This document shows, piece by piece, positions 36,427-48,918 of a stretch of 64,000 bases of DNA. Positions within the stretch are counted from its first letter, which is position 1, and every line of letters starts with the position of its first letter. The stretch spans positions 7,199,501 through 7,263,500 of the forward strand of contig NC_135245.1 in NCBI RefSeq assembly GCF_947623445.1, written 5' to 3'. The notes under the pieces are model-generated. The model was not told where the DNA came from. It saw nothing but the letters and a program-made list of their open reading frames with translations, and did no database searches. Position numbers and translations under genes: made by a program. This DNA is from Clavelina lepadiformis (taxonomy: Eukaryota; Chordata; Ascidiacea; Aplousobranchia; Clavelinidae).

Positions 36427-36876
36427 CAGGGGTTGTTAATCTGGGGACCGCGGACTCTTCGAGTGTCCGTGAACGTTTTCTTGAACTTTGTGAAATAAAT
36501 GAAAAAAACTTTATTTATTCTTAGATTTGGTACTTTCTTCAATTATTGCAGCTTGTATCAAGCTAGACAAGGTTGTTGAATAACATGAACGGTCATTATG
36601 ACATCATATTACATGAGCATACTGTATAAATGCGCGACAAAATGCAATATGTAAGACGCGAAGGGATTTTGCGCAGGGGAAGTAGCTCATGACAGGGAAA
36701 CGTTTTAAAAAGGCATTATGACTTTGCAGAAGACTTGTTGTAAGTGTAATATATGGCAACGGTTCTACATTAACTATTATTAACCCGCATAAGTTAAAAT
36801 GTTGTGTGTGGGGATTGACAGTCTTCAAAAATTCTTTTATGGGGTCCGTAAACAAAAAAGGGTTGAGAACTACTAT
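36427..36876. mobile_element. hAT-like element, about 450 bp, decayed
   Basis: Left end CAGGGGTTGTTAATCTGGGG followed by ACCGCGGACTC. Right end GGGGTCCGTAAAC followed by AAGGGTTGAGAACTAC. The inverted GGGGACCG/GGGGTCCG-type subterminal blocks and the CAGGGGTT start are typical of hAT-Charlie MITEs. TATGCC occurs at both flanks, but a full 8-bp duplication is not visible. Non-coding. Confidence 0.55.
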
Positions 36877-37534
36877 GCCATTCTTGCTAGTAGTTATACA
36901 CTACTATAAAAGAAACAAAATACAAACCAGTCTGTCCTTCCGATCATGGAATTGATCGTGAAAAAAGTAAAACATTACACATTATAATGGGAATGCATTA
37001 ATGCATGTGTGACGTCGCCTTAGTCACTAAAACTTAGCAGTCACTAAGTGCTACCAAGTAGAAACCCCAATGACAATGAAGGTATGTACAGCATCAATCA
37101 TGACGCAAAACAACAAAGAAGTTCTGCAATCGCCAGGGATAGCAACTTAGGATATGTTTGGCATTTCATTCCCCTTGGCGAAGATAAAAGTCGTCGAACA
37201 TTCATTCCAACACCGGCAGACCTTCAGTGATAGAACCATATAACGGTATGTTAACAGGTTTACTTGCATGTTGCGCTTGAAAAAGCCAAGGTTTGAAAGA
37301 ATAAACAATTAAAGAATACATTTTTGTTAAGAAAGTAAATTTTTTACGGAGACAAATATTTCAAGTACGTCCCGAGTACATATATATACGTTATTAAATG
37401 TATTTTAGCATTAAAAATGTTTTCTGTCGAAATTAAAGAAAATGGTTGGAGGCAATTGAGCCTCACTTGCCTCAATGTAGCTACGGCGTAGAATAAATTT
37501 TTAAAGTACAGTAGATAGTATGTTGCAAACATCT

Positions 37535-37617
37535 ACACAAAAACCACGTCTAGCACTACACAAAAACCACGTCTAGCACTACACAAAAACCACGTCTAGC
37601 ACTACACAAACACCACG
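37535..37617. repeat. Minisatellite, 23-bp unit, about 3.6 copies
   Basis: The unit ACACAAAAACCACGTCTAGC plus ACT repeats three times almost perfectly, followed by a partial, slightly altered fourth copy ending in CACCACGTGG. Copies are contiguous with no unique spacers. Confidence 0.85.
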
Positions 37618-40062
37618 TGGTTAACAGAGCAGATTTTGTGAATTGTCCTGCCAGTTTCCACCAGGTTGACTGCGATTATAATCACAGAGATGGAAAATCT
37701 TAGGCGACCTAGACAGCTAACAACACATTTGCTGTCCTCTGTAGCCCAAAGGACGTAGCCACTTTTTTTCTCTGAACGTTGGTGAACGAGAACCAGTCTG
37801 GACTTGGCATTCGCGAGCATCGACGATGATTGTCTGCTACCGAACAAATGAGTGTCTGAGAAGTTTGTACAGTCTCAACACTGACCCTGGCTAATCACCA
37901 CTTGCAAATCATGACATCAATTCCTAGCACTTCGTTGAAGCAACGGGACTTCAGAAATGTATAGATCTCCGACCATAAGCGCTCTAAGACTGGTCTACTT
38001 ACCAACGAGATTACATCAGAGTAACTTTCGATGTATTCTGCAAAGCCGGAACAGACTTACCAAGATTTCAGCATTGCCTTCAATTAATAAGCCTTCTTGC
38101 GGGAAATAAAAAGTCCCACGCGGTTATCGCACCAACTGCTTGATGTGTTGGGACTTTCAATCAAAGTCCCTCTACCGCACCTTTCCTCGCCTCCCCAGAC
38201 ACAATTTGTAACACCTAAGCGATCACCACTTCACAAAAAAAGGGTTCAATGCTATAAGAAACTAGAGTGTTGGAAGAATGAAGTTAACAGCTAACATCAT
38301 CGACTTCTCAGATTTTAACCACAAGGCATCGAACATTTCAAAAACCTTACTGGCCATCAACTTAAAATCTCTTTGTCTGTGGCTCGTCTCTGCAAACAGC
38401 ATTGCTACTCAAATAAAGGGAAAATATAAAATTAAAACCAGAGTCAGCTTGTAGGTTTTAAAACCAGAAATATATTTCATCCGAAGCGGGCATCATCAGT
38501 CTTATTCATAAAGAATTATTTTATTTTATTCATATTTTGTTTTATTCTTTTATCCAAATAAAAGCAATAGCAAAACACGGAGGCATGAGGGAAGGTACCG
38601 CAAGTCATGTAGACTTTTCAAAAAGAAAACATCTGGCCTTTGAAGGGCAGAAACAACTGACGGCAAAAACATTTCTGGCAATTTTTACTCAAAAGACTTT
38701 GCTCCAGATTAAAGCATATATTTTTTAAAGCCTTTTGCTGTCGCTTTCCTGACTTTTCCATGATTTGCAAGTGATGCCGTTTTTATTTCAAATTTTTGTT
38801 CGGCAAGTGCCTCCTACACATAGCCTTCCACCACTACTTTTTGAACCTTTGTTCAAAGTGTGTACACGTCTCTCAGTTTTTGGTAATTTTTCATCTTTGT
38901 AAAGAACTCCCTAATTCTGTCAAATTTTGGAAAATACTCTGTGTTAACCTTCGTGGCTCACGGCTATGCTTTCAGTTTCAGATACTTATAGAGTATCACG
39001 TAAATCCACGTATTTTTTACACTGTTTTTCAATCCTTCTCCTGCAATGTCAATTGATTCTTTTATTCCAAGATGACTGAAATGAAACTATTAAAATTAAG
39101 ATTATCACTTAAAATTAGATATATACAAATTTTTAAATTCTGAACAAACTCTAACTGAAATCTGCAGAATAAGCTAGTCAATAGATATCATAATCACTGT
39201 AGTTTAACGATTAAACGAAAGCAATCGCAACACACCATATGTATATCAAAAAGAAAGGAATCACACATGGAAAGTAGAGTTGGCTCAGTTTTTACAAAAT
39301 TACAACATGAATAGTTTTTCGGATACAACAAAATTATATTTGAGTTGCGTTTGCATTAAAATCTGTAAAACACATATAATGAATAAATGTGACCTAAAGA
39401 ATCCGAACCTGGAAAAGTTAACAACAAAAGTCTAAACTCAAAATAATATGTGCAAAAACACATCATTTTTGCCTAAATCCGCATAGGCTACCTTCTTTAG
39501 TATGTTTTCCTCGTTGCTTTGCAAAAGAAATGAACCAGCAGTCAATCTTTTTCTAGGTGCTTTGAAAGAAAAGATCGTTTCTTGGAGAAGTTCTATTTAT
39601 CTTGATTTAAACTTAAATCAATATACCTCTGATTGGTTGGAACTTATTCAACTGACTAGATAGTTGTTGAAATAATTAGAAATGTTTTGTAAATAAAATT
39701 AGACAAAAATGGATTACATATTTAGTTCGTTTGCATAAAGATGTTGTAAATGGCAAAAAATAAGCCAATCTGTGGTTTGAAGTTTCTTAGTTCCAAATAT
39801 TTTGCAGATATATCTGCCGCACTGAGATATTTTTTGAGCAGAACACATGTATCTAACATCTGGCTAAAAAAGGTACCGTTCTCTGAAAGCTTTCCGTGTG
39901 GACGGTTTCAGACAACGTTCGGACAATCATTAGCCAAAAATTCTTTCTGTAAACAATTATTCTTTAGCCAGCGGAGCTAAATTTTGAATCGTTAAGAGTC
40001 ACTTTTATGTGTATAGTACCTATAGTAATGAAGCAATCTAGTCTGTATACGGACTCTTATAT
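37618..40062. other. Non-coding stretch
   Basis: Only short open frames without motifs. No gene or structured element recognised in about 2.4 kb. Confidence 0.4.
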
Positions 40063-40246
40063 GTGCAGATGTGCAGATGTGCAGATGTGCAGATGTGCAG
40101 ATGTGCAGATGTGCAGATGTGCAGATGTGCAGATGTGCAGATGTGCAGATGTGCAGATGTGCAGATGTGCAGATGTGCAGATGTGCAGATGTGCAGATGT
40201 GCAGATGTGCAGATGTGCAGATGTGCAGATGTGCAAATGTGCAGTT
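40063..40246. repeat. Microsatellite-like array, 8-bp unit GTGCAGAT, about 22 copies
   Basis: Perfect tandem GTGCAGAT units with a single variant near the right end (GTGCAAAT) before the array breaks at GTGCAGTTTT. Since 8 is not a multiple of 3 and the unit lacks stops, several frames stay open across it on both strands. These frames are artefacts of the repeat. Confidence 0.95.
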
Positions 40247-40286
40247 TTGCACACGTTTTAGATTAGGGTAGAGGAAGAATACCGGT

Positions 40287-40400
40287 AACGGTGGTCCGTC
40301 AATTCAACCCACAAATGAGTAAACCCAGGATAATTCATCCAATGTACGATTAATCCCAGGCCAATACAACCCAAGGACTACCAGTATTTAAACCACGGCC
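40287..40400. repeat. Diverged copy of the CGATTCAACCCA repeat
   Basis: Begins GGTGGTCCGTCAATTCAACC, matching the start of the tandem array at 45.33 kb (GGTGGTCGGACGATTCAACC). It continues with degenerate units such as CAATACAACCCAAGGAC and GATAATTCATCCA. Confidence 0.5.
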
Positions 40401-40981
40401 GACGGCCACAGATGTTTGTTGGGCAAGGCAGCATTTCGTGCGACGCATGCACCATGGGACAAAAATCCGCTTGGTGTGTAACATGACGACAGAACGAGTA
40501 CACCAATGACGTGTTATGCCAATTGCAATCTATAGAAGAAAGGAGACACTGTGCCCTTCTTTGTCAACGTAAAAAGAAAACAGAAAAAGAAAGTAAATGT
40601 TATTGTTTCAATATGGTTGCGATAAGACAGCATGCACTTCCTTTGTGCCATAATGAAATCATACCGAGTTTAAGCTTCTTCACTGTAGCCAAAGTCACGC
40701 CGAAGATCTTTGTGTTAGTTCACGTTGATAATGCATCCTGTTGAATGTGTCGTTTTGGGTTCGTTTAATTGTCCTTCAGATTGCATTGTTTATTAAGTTT
40801 GGCGAATATTTTCCTTGCGCAGAGCACCAAGGTAAAGCCAGTCCGACTTTTTTATTTGGGGTTGGCGTCTACAATTTGTGGCTTGTGACAAAATTACTTC
40901 AAACAAAGCTGGAAATGAAAACAAAACCAGCAAATTATGCATCAGTTGGCCACAAAACATCTCAAATCAAAAATAGATGAC

Positions 40982-41979
40982 TAGGGCCCGCAAAAGTCAA
41001 TAAAGTCAAAAATTTTTAAGGACCTCGTCTGACCACGAATCAAAGAAAAAAGTTGTTTTCAGCACATAGGGGATTGTATCTAAGAAGTTTATGGGTCAAA
41101 ATAAAGTCAAAATTTAAAATAAAGTCAAAAATTTCAATAAAGTCAAAATTTGTCAAAATATGGCTTTTTACACAATTTTTGTGTTTCTTGAGAGTAATTT
41201 TTGTAAAAATCCTCGTGGAAGCATTGTAAATCAGGAACTGCGACACAATTAAACCATATTAACCTATAAAAGCAGGAAATAAGTCACAATGCCCACTTAG
41301 ATCAGCAGTAACTTTTATCGCAAATTGTCCATTGTTTATTCATTGTTACGTATTTAAATAATTCTTATAAAACACTTCCTCTTCATAAACGTGGTATTTT
41401 CGAAGATCAACAGTTTGGATTTTAGGAATTGCCTACTGACATTCTGTAATACAAAAATGCCCAAGCAAGCTAAATCGTCTTCAGCAAAAGTTAGATAGAT
41501 TTTTCGAGATTTTTCTGATGAATTTAATGCAACTCCCGGGGGTGATTTAAGGTGCAATTTTTGCGAGGTTTTAGTGAAGTGCGATAAAAAGTATTTTGTT
41601 GAAAGCCACAGGAAAAGTAAACGCCATCAAGCTGGATTGGAGCAACAACAAGCATTCCATGTTTAATTTGCTGTTTATTAGAATTTACCATGCGGAGAAA
41701 ATCGAGGCAAAGTGCCCTTTTCATAAGGACAAAATAACACAAGCTACCTAAATCTATCGCCAAAAAACACGACGCACTTTTATAATCCATAAAACACCTT
41801 GACTTTTCGACAAAATATTACGTTTGGGTTTGAAATCGACAAAATATTATGTTTGGGTAACTGGAGGAAGAACTGTGGCCTCTACAAATAAGCAATTTCG
41901 TTAGGTCAAAATAAAGTCAAAATTTGATAAAAATAAAGTCAAAAAAAAATTTTTTTAGGTCAAAATAAAAATGGCCCTA
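40982..41979 (+). mobile_element. hAT-type element nested in the left arm of the large transposon
   Basis: Inserted in sequence that is continuous in the inverted partner arm (AATAGATGGTTTATCTTGCC near 49760 on the opposite strand). Ends are TAGGGCCCGC and GGCCCTA. Flanks are TAGATGAC and ATGATGAC, a duplication with two mismatches. Subterminal AATAAAGTCAAAA words recur at least eight times, clustered at both ends, as expected for transposase-binding repeats. It encodes only a zinc-finger remnant (separate entry). Confidence 0.7.
41457..41666 (+). pseudogene. hAT transposase N-terminal zinc-finger fragment (CGGBP1-like)
   Basis: The frame from ATG at 41457 begins MPKQAKSSSAKVR, has an in-frame TAG at codon 14, then continues through FRDFSDEFNATPGGDLRC. 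It contains a C-x2-C...H-x5-H finger (CNFCEVLVKC, ESHRKSKRHQ) and ends at TAA 41664. This is the BED/CGGBP1-like finger found at the start of some hAT transposases. The internal stop and absent catalytic domain make it non-functional. Confidence 0.65.
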
Positions 41980-42867
41980 TGATGACTTATCTTGCCAGTT
42001 CATCCTTTAATTCCATACAAATATTTCACACATTATCTTCAATATGCTGCTAAATTAATCGCTAATTAAATACGATTCTGCATTGAAAAAACAAAAAAAT
42101 TGTCCACACGCTTGTTCATTTATCACTCTAAAAAAGAAAATTAAAAAATTTGTTGGCATTATTTTTCATTTTGTACTCAAACTAATTAGCGACTTAACTT
42201 TGGTATTCACCGCTCACAAACGGTTGCTTGCATTGATATAATTGCCAAATTATACATCAAACATAGCGGATCGAAAAATCACTTTCCGCAAAAAATATTC
42301 AAAGAAGTTTTCATTGTACTTTTTTATCAATCACTGTAGATTAAAAAACTATTAAATTTGCTGCCATTATTTTCCATTTCATATTCAAACCGATTACCGA
42401 TCAATATGAAATACAAACTATACTTTGAAATCGCTCAAATTGTATCATTGATTCGATTTTGCTTTTAAATCTATCTCTATGGACGTTTTGCATAAAGCCA
42501 CTCATCCGGTTGCCGGCAGTTTTCTCATCCAGTTTTTACAGGTAATTGCTGGTTAATCTGTTGTCAAAAGCCTCAGACAAAATATCTAGACTAGACTGGA
42601 AGTCTGGAAGAGATATTCTACGTATTTGTCCATTGTTAACATTTAAAGCTATTGTATAGCATTGGAGCAAAAACGTATTCGTTACAGACTATTTTTATTC
42701 TTTATTTTTCTGACATCGTTATGCTCATAGTTTGCAATGTGTCTTCTTATATTAGTTGAAATAAGCTTTTACATGAGGATGCCAAAACGTTTCTTATTAC
42801 TCAGAAACGGTCTTGTAAACGAAAAGATGTTCATGCCATCCTTACAAGATGGATGCAATAGGAGTCT

Positions 42868-44356
42868 TTGAGTGAAAATGTCTTCTGTTCAACTCTCTTC
42901 TTCTGTTCTCCTATGGTTAGCGATGATGCTGCAGACAAATTATTGGATAAGTCAGTACCTAGCATAAATCTGCTAGACATATATTCGAAGAAATTCTCTA
43001 AAATGTGTGAGATGAATTTTTCAGAAAAAGTCTGGGACAAATACAAAAAATCTCAAAAAAACCGGTCGTTTAGGGATAAATGTTGGATGGAAGAATTTGT
43101 TGCCAATCTGAAAAATCATAATTCGGTTTGTTCATTCGCATTCAAACGGCATTCTGTTAAATTATTTAAATCAAAGAAAACTAACATCCCTGTATTTTAT
43201 CCTTCTGGGTATTGTACGTTTTCCACGGGCAGCGTCCAATTTTCCATTGAAGTGTGTGAAAACTTGCAAGGACAAATTAATTTTCAAGGTTTGTTTCGTT
43301 TTTTGTTTTGGTGATTTTTGGGCAACAGTCTTTTTGCAAATGTAGCTAGTTCCAATTAATTATTTATTACTTGTTGTGTTTATGATTTATCTTTACAAAC
43401 TTTACTTAATGTTATCACTAACAACCTTAAGACATACATTCAGCTTAAAAGCAATGTTTATTAACATTTAAATTATATTGCAGGCAAAGTCAATCATTTA
43501 AAAAATGAAATTTCTGCTCGGCGTGTAGAAGGGAAAGAACGTCAGCAACATAGATTTTGAAAAAAAATTTACCGAGGGAACATTACCTGGGTAAACCGAG
43601 CCAGTTAACTTGTGTAGAAGTTGAAAGTGGGGTTGTCGTGATAAATGCCCAAACCAAAACGTTTTGAAACAGATTCGCTACGAAAGCCATAAAGTCACTA
43701 CTCCACATGAACAAGATTGAACATCGCTTGAAATGTTGATGAAGCAACAAAAAATCAAGCGCCGGCCAAATTGATAAAAGGTTTAGACCTTTGTCGCATT
43801 TGTTGCTTTTTCCAATACATGTCTAATAACGTTTCTCTACCGCATAGGCCTATATTTTGTTGATGACAAATGATCTTTCATTTTAGGGACTTTGCAATAC
43901 ATCAGCGTAAACCCACCTGGAATAGCATTGTTCAGTGAAAAGCTAATCCATTCGTTCTATCAGTGAGCAAGAAGTGATGTGATTTACATTGACGCTACTG
44001 GCAATATTATGCTGGGCAAACAGCATTGCTTCACATATGAGGTTGTTGTAACGCATCCAGTGAAAGGGCTGCCTCTACTGACTGTGGCATCTTATTTCAA
44101 CTACCGCCACGACATACGATCTATTTCGTTTTTCTTGCAAGCTGTGTGCAATGCTGAATATCAACTAGCCAGAAAACGGTATTTTCCCAAATTGGTGATG
44201 TGCGATGGCAGCATGGCAATCATACAGTCTTTGTTGGTTGCCATGTTGAAGGAGTCGTTAAATTGCTATCTTGGAAGATGCTGGAATGTGGCGCATTGCA
44301 AATGGTGTACGTCAATAAAAGATAAGGCTTTCATCTTTGTACCAGATATTTTATAA
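42868..44356 (+). pseudogene. Broken MULE-like transposase of the large composite transposon
   Basis: Three parts are readable. 42868-43288 gives 140 codons ending with a zinc-ribbon-like segment (PSGYCTFSTGSVQFSIEVC). 43494-43561 joins it in phase across an AG/GT intron or gap and reads GKVNHLKNEISARRVEGKER before a TGA. 43888-44356 reads GTLQYISVNPPGIALF, a stop, then VIYIDATGNIML, LPLLTVASYFNYRHD and KLVMCDGSMAIIQSLL. The spaced aspartates in YIDATG and CDGS match the first two catalytic positions of a family of MULE-like transposases common in fish and marine invertebrates. In-frame stops and the missing C-terminal catalytic part make it a pseudogene. Confidence 0.7.
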
Positions 44357-45329
44357 AAACGTCAAGAAGGTGGTTAAACAAAAATAAGGCTTACCTGTTT
44401 TTGTTTCTTTTCTCTATACCTAGTTAATTTAGCAAAAGTTTGCAAAAAAGTGCATAGTATCAAATTTTCTATATACCTAAGATAGTTTTAGAAAACATTT
44501 CACCTTTGAGATGTACCTTTTGGAGCGATGGCGGCATGTGAATCTTTACCATAGCTAGGAACAATTCTTTTTAATGTTGTTGTGATGTGTGAGACATTGT
44601 GTGAAGAACACGCTGAAGAAACCTTGTACACATCAAAATTCAGACATGTTTGAGGTATAAAGGCGATTTACAGTACTCAATCATCTATTCAAATCTTTAA
44701 CAAATCAAGCTACAAATTACGATTGCAAGTTTATGTTTAAAGCCAATTGAAAACGACAACTGCTGTGATTTCACTGTTGACGACAAAGTTTTGTTGACGA
44801 AATTGTCAACAAAACTCAAAAATGCACAGCCCGTCCCTTATCCGGAAGCAAAGTACAAAATCTCTACTATGCCACGGTCATACAAGCTCCGAGAAAAATT
44901 GTTTGCCTAGAGTGCTACTTTGGTCCGGATTTCTTCTTGGTAAAAAATAGCGCCAGCTGTTGATATTTAACTCAGATAAACTGCAGATCGTGTTTGTCAA
45001 GGCATACAGGTAACTTATATTTTTGAAAAATTGCTCTTGTCGTGACTAATATTTTGTCAATGAAATGAACATATTTTTGACAAATTATTTTCAATACAAT
45101 AGAAAATCGTCCCAGGACTCAGTGTTCCATGGAAAAATCTCAGTGAGAATTGAAAAGAACTCGTTTGAAAAACCGAAAATACAAAACATTTTCCGAGTTG
45201 GCAATTCAGTACGAAAAATTTCAGAGCAGTCTTTTAAAGGGAATATGCCGAAGGATTTCGGAGAAAGGTTACCAAGAAAATGAAGGTAAAATATAATACC
45301 AAGTAAAAGATCTATACTATTTGGTGGTC
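44357..45329. other. Transposon interior, no intact frame
   Basis: Lies within the large composite element. A 72-codon frame at 45065-45283 (+) is Lys/Ser-rich with no motif. It is probably decayed transposon sequence. Confidence 0.4.
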
Positions 45330-45436
45330 GGACGATTCAACCTACGGACGATTCAACCCAGGACGATTCAACCCACAGACGATTCAACCCTCGGACGATT
45401 CAACTCACGGATGGTTCAACCCACGGATCATTCAAG
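45330..45436. repeat. Tandem array of about 16-bp units (GGACGATTCAACCCAC)
   Basis: Six to seven imperfect units, most containing GACGATTCAACC, with the purine-rich start varying (GGACGA, AGACGA, GGATGG, GGATCA). A diverged relative lies at 40287-40400. No unique spacers, so it is a minisatellite and not a CRISPR array. Confidence 0.85.
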
Positions 45437-46629
45437 TTCAATTTCAAGAAAATTGGCTACAAAAAGTTAGTCATTAATCACTTGAGTTGCTGAAGCTGGT
45501 GGCACATTATAACTTGTATTTTAATTCTTTCTTCTTTTATAATACACGCAATTTTGTATAGTAGACAAGGTAACCGTCATCAAGTCGAAAAACAGAATTC
45601 CATCATACACTATGACTATGGTATTGAAACTGACAACTTTTTCCGAAAGAAGAAGAATGCGTATAATGTGATTGTTGCATCACACCAACGTATACATTAA
45701 TTTTTATCATCATTCAAACTCTTGGAAAATAAATGGCGATAAATGGCTTGATAGTGAAATAAGTTGGGTAAAGAATATACGATAAAACTATAATAAAGTT
45801 CATGCTGAATTTTAACCATAAAATTTGGTTCTTTTGTACAGATTTTTCACTACATCTTGAAATTGAAAACAGCAGAGACATGAAACTTGTGTGTACTTGA
45901 TGCATTTACTGTACAATGCATAATTGACAGAAGAGTTAAAGTTGCGCTGAGGCACACAAAACATTTGGTAAAGATGTATACAATATATTGGCAATTGCAG
46001 ATCTGGTAGGCCTATTGTATTCAATAGCGTACATGTAACGTTAATAGCGATTTATTCTGTGAAGATAAATCGAAATATCAAGCTATAATTTGTTATTGCA
46101 ATAAGCAGCAAAATCATCAGAATTTAATGTTACCCTATAGCAAAATTCAATGAAAGTAGCTTAAACGTGAGGAAATACTATTATCACCATTATTAATTAT
46201 CTTTTTACATTATTTAGTATACTCACATTCTATCGATGTCTTTTTTCCTACTGGATCCATCTGGCCAAAACTAAAGTACAGTATCATCAGCGATAGCAAA
46301 TTGGAGGTAAAAGGTTCCATTGTAACTTATAGTTCTAAAAATAATGCCGCATGCATTGGAAAATGTCATGAAGCGTTGATTTACCCATTTCTACTTCTTT
46401 TATTTTTTGCAACATCTGTTATTTGTTTTTTAATAAAAAATTTCTGAAGGCCAGATGTTCAATAACAAACGTTTCCAGAAGTCAATGGATAACTTGTAAT
46501 GTTTCTCATCCGCAAAAAATAGACGGTTTAACAGCTGAATTTTCGTGCTAAAAGTAAGTGGTTGTTGGTTATCAATTGTGAAGCTATATGGTCATATAAA
46601 ATAAAAACGAACTTTTTTAATCTTTGTAG

Positions 46630-46899
46630 ATGGCAGAAGCTTTCATTTTAGCTTTACCCAACACAATTGGGGAAATAACATACAAAACCGGATTGTTAGA
46701 TCTTCAACAGCAAATAAAAAATTATGCGGAAGACATTTTGCAAAATTCAATATGGGTGAAAACGTTTGAACAAGAAATTGTAAAATTCAGTATGCAAAAG
46801 AACTACTTTTGCGAAGGAAATTTTAACGAAATTTGGTCTTTGTGTGGACGTAGAGATGGAACAAAAAATAGCGAATGTGTAAGAGTAAACCACATGTAG
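46630..46899 (+). other. Open frame of 89 codons inside the composite transposon, unrecognised
   Basis: Preceded by TTTAATCTTTGTAG, a reasonable splice acceptor, and beginning MAEAFILALPNTIGE. It may be a C-terminal exon of the transposase or a passenger gene fragment. No catalytic motif is visible and no joining donor was found. Confidence 0.25.
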
Positions 46900-47390
46900 A
46901 CCTTCAAGTATAGGCCTACATAACTACTATTTAAAATCTTTTAATCTAAACGCTAATGAAATATTGAAAAAAACATACGTTTAAAGACAAATTAATAATA
47001 AAATAATTGAAATTGCAGATCGGATCCGATAACAGTACCAAATGGTACCACAGTAACTATCTGGGGATGAAAGATCACAAACTCAAAACTCCATTTATTT
47101 CGCAAAATTAAAAATGTATTTTTACACATAAAAACACAAAATAAATCCAAGGTAATGCATTTGTTTAAAATGTCATGTATTATCAGTATAAATTAAGGTT
47201 TGCAAGCGGTGGGGACCAGCGGTAGGCTAATTAATTTGAATTTGAAATGGAAAATAATGCCAGTAAATTTAATAGATTTTTAACCTAGTGTGATTGATAA
47301 ACAAGTGTAATGCAAAATTATTTGAATATTTTTGCGGAAAGTGATTTTTTGAGCCGTAATATGTGACGCATAATTTTGTCCTTATTAATG

Positions 47391-47771
47391 TGTAATGAAA
47401 AGTGGTATAATGGTCCCTTAACCTGCAAGGTTTACCCACTTACACTACAAAGTCTGTTTCCTTGTGTATTACTTAACAGTGAACTTTGATAGACTTCAGC
47501 AATAATGACGCAGGAATGACTACTGTATAATCTGATTATATTTGAAGCTTCTTTGAACGAATACATCAAGATAGAACACTGTGACAGCAACAGCACAAAG
47601 ACATGTTGCGGCGTTGAACGTAGAAACCAAAAGACTGAATGAATCAAAATGCACGCACAGTAAGAGGGAAGCATCGATTACGTCACGCAGTGTTATGCTT
47701 CGCTGATTCGATAGACGAGAATTCTATGTCGTACACAATTTTATATTATATTAAGTGATATATTTATCACA
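47391..47771 (-). repeat. 3' LTR of the LTR element (minus-strand orientation)
   Basis: Direct copy of 48919-49299, with TG...CA ends. An 80-codon frame within it is duplicated in the other LTR and is not a gene. Confidence 0.85.
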
Positions 47772-48553
47772 TAACCTTCCGCAAGAAAATTTCGTAAGTT
47801 TTGAAAAAACTCACGATATTTTCTGATCATGATAAAAACAATTCTCGGTGAACAATAATTAAAACAATAGTGTGGATAACAAAAGTCAATATAACACGTT
47901 AAATGTAGATCACATAACAATAAACGTTGAAACATAGTTACAATACAATTCATATTGGCAATACATTCGCAAAAAAATAGTAATATGTTTTCTGTAACAC
48001 ATAAGGCAAAACGAAGGTACAAGCAAACAATGATGACGTTTATGTCACGACTTTAAACAGAAAACAGAATGTCTTGACACGTCACGCGAATGCTTGCAAA
48101 ATGCGGAAACGTCGGCAAAGTTTTCATCTCACATTTCGTGTATGCCGTTTCCGTAAACAAAACTTTATACATTATTCCTTCTGTATAGTTTAATCTCGTC
48201 TTTTCATCACAAGACCATTTAATAATATTCCAGCATCTGGTTTTCCCAGTGTAGCTGCGTGAATATTTCACTTGGAAATACGCGTTTTGCAAAACATATA
48301 TATAAAATTAGTCAAATACGTTCAGTAATTGACATTCAACATAGTGTATCGGTGTTAGCCTTGGGCATTTGTTTAACCTTCGAAAACAACCGCTATGTTT
48401 TAAAGCATAACAAAATAACACAAAGAAATATTTCTCCACGGCATGACTTAAACCGTTTAGAGAGTATGGCAATTAAGCCACCATCAATTAAGGTAAACTA
48501 CACAATAACGCTATAATATATACTACATAGAGAAAAAACAAACAAAAAATCAT

Positions 48554-48898
48554 TACTGAATGTCCAAATACCGACAAAGTGTTTTCACTGGAGTGCTTTG
48601 TTCGTCGGTCATTCTTGCATTCGAAATTGGTTGAAGTCCAGGCGATTCATCGTCACAGTCGTTGTAGTTGATTTGTTCGAATATCAAATTGTCGAGATGT
48701 CTGTCGGCTATATCCAATGAGTGTTGTATGAGTTGTGGATGAGACGTATCTTCGAAACTTCTAGTCTGAGATCACTAGACTTCTCTCAACCTCAAATTTA
48801 ATTGTTCATAGGTTGTTCCCCAAAGAAAAGCGTAGTTCTCAGCGATTTCGGCTCCACCACACTTGTAATGGAAATGTCTTCTTTTATCGTCAATTCGT
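48554..48898 (-). pseudogene. Short gag-like or unknown frames of the LTR element
   Basis: Downstream of the primer-binding site the minus strand has two short frames. One reads ELTIKEDISITSVVEPKSLR and soon stops. A later one contains IADRHLDNLIFEQINYND and ends at TAA about 48556. They may be relics of gag. I cannot assign a clade from them. Confidence 0.35.
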
Positions 48899-48918
48899 CC
48901 TCACTCGGGGCACCATTT

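Noticed and set aside
37535..37617. Possible CRISPR-like repeats
   Set aside because: Units are contiguous with no unique spacers, and the DNA is clearly eukaryotic.
40007..40271. Several overlapping open frames on both strands encoding Cys/Ala/Asp/Val/Gln/Met or His/Ile/Cys/Thr repeats
   Set aside because: They are pure by-products of the 8-bp GTGCAGAT array, which contains no stop in several frames.
45330..45436. Possible CRISPR-like repeats
   Set aside because: Imperfect 16-bp tandem units without spacers; a minisatellite.
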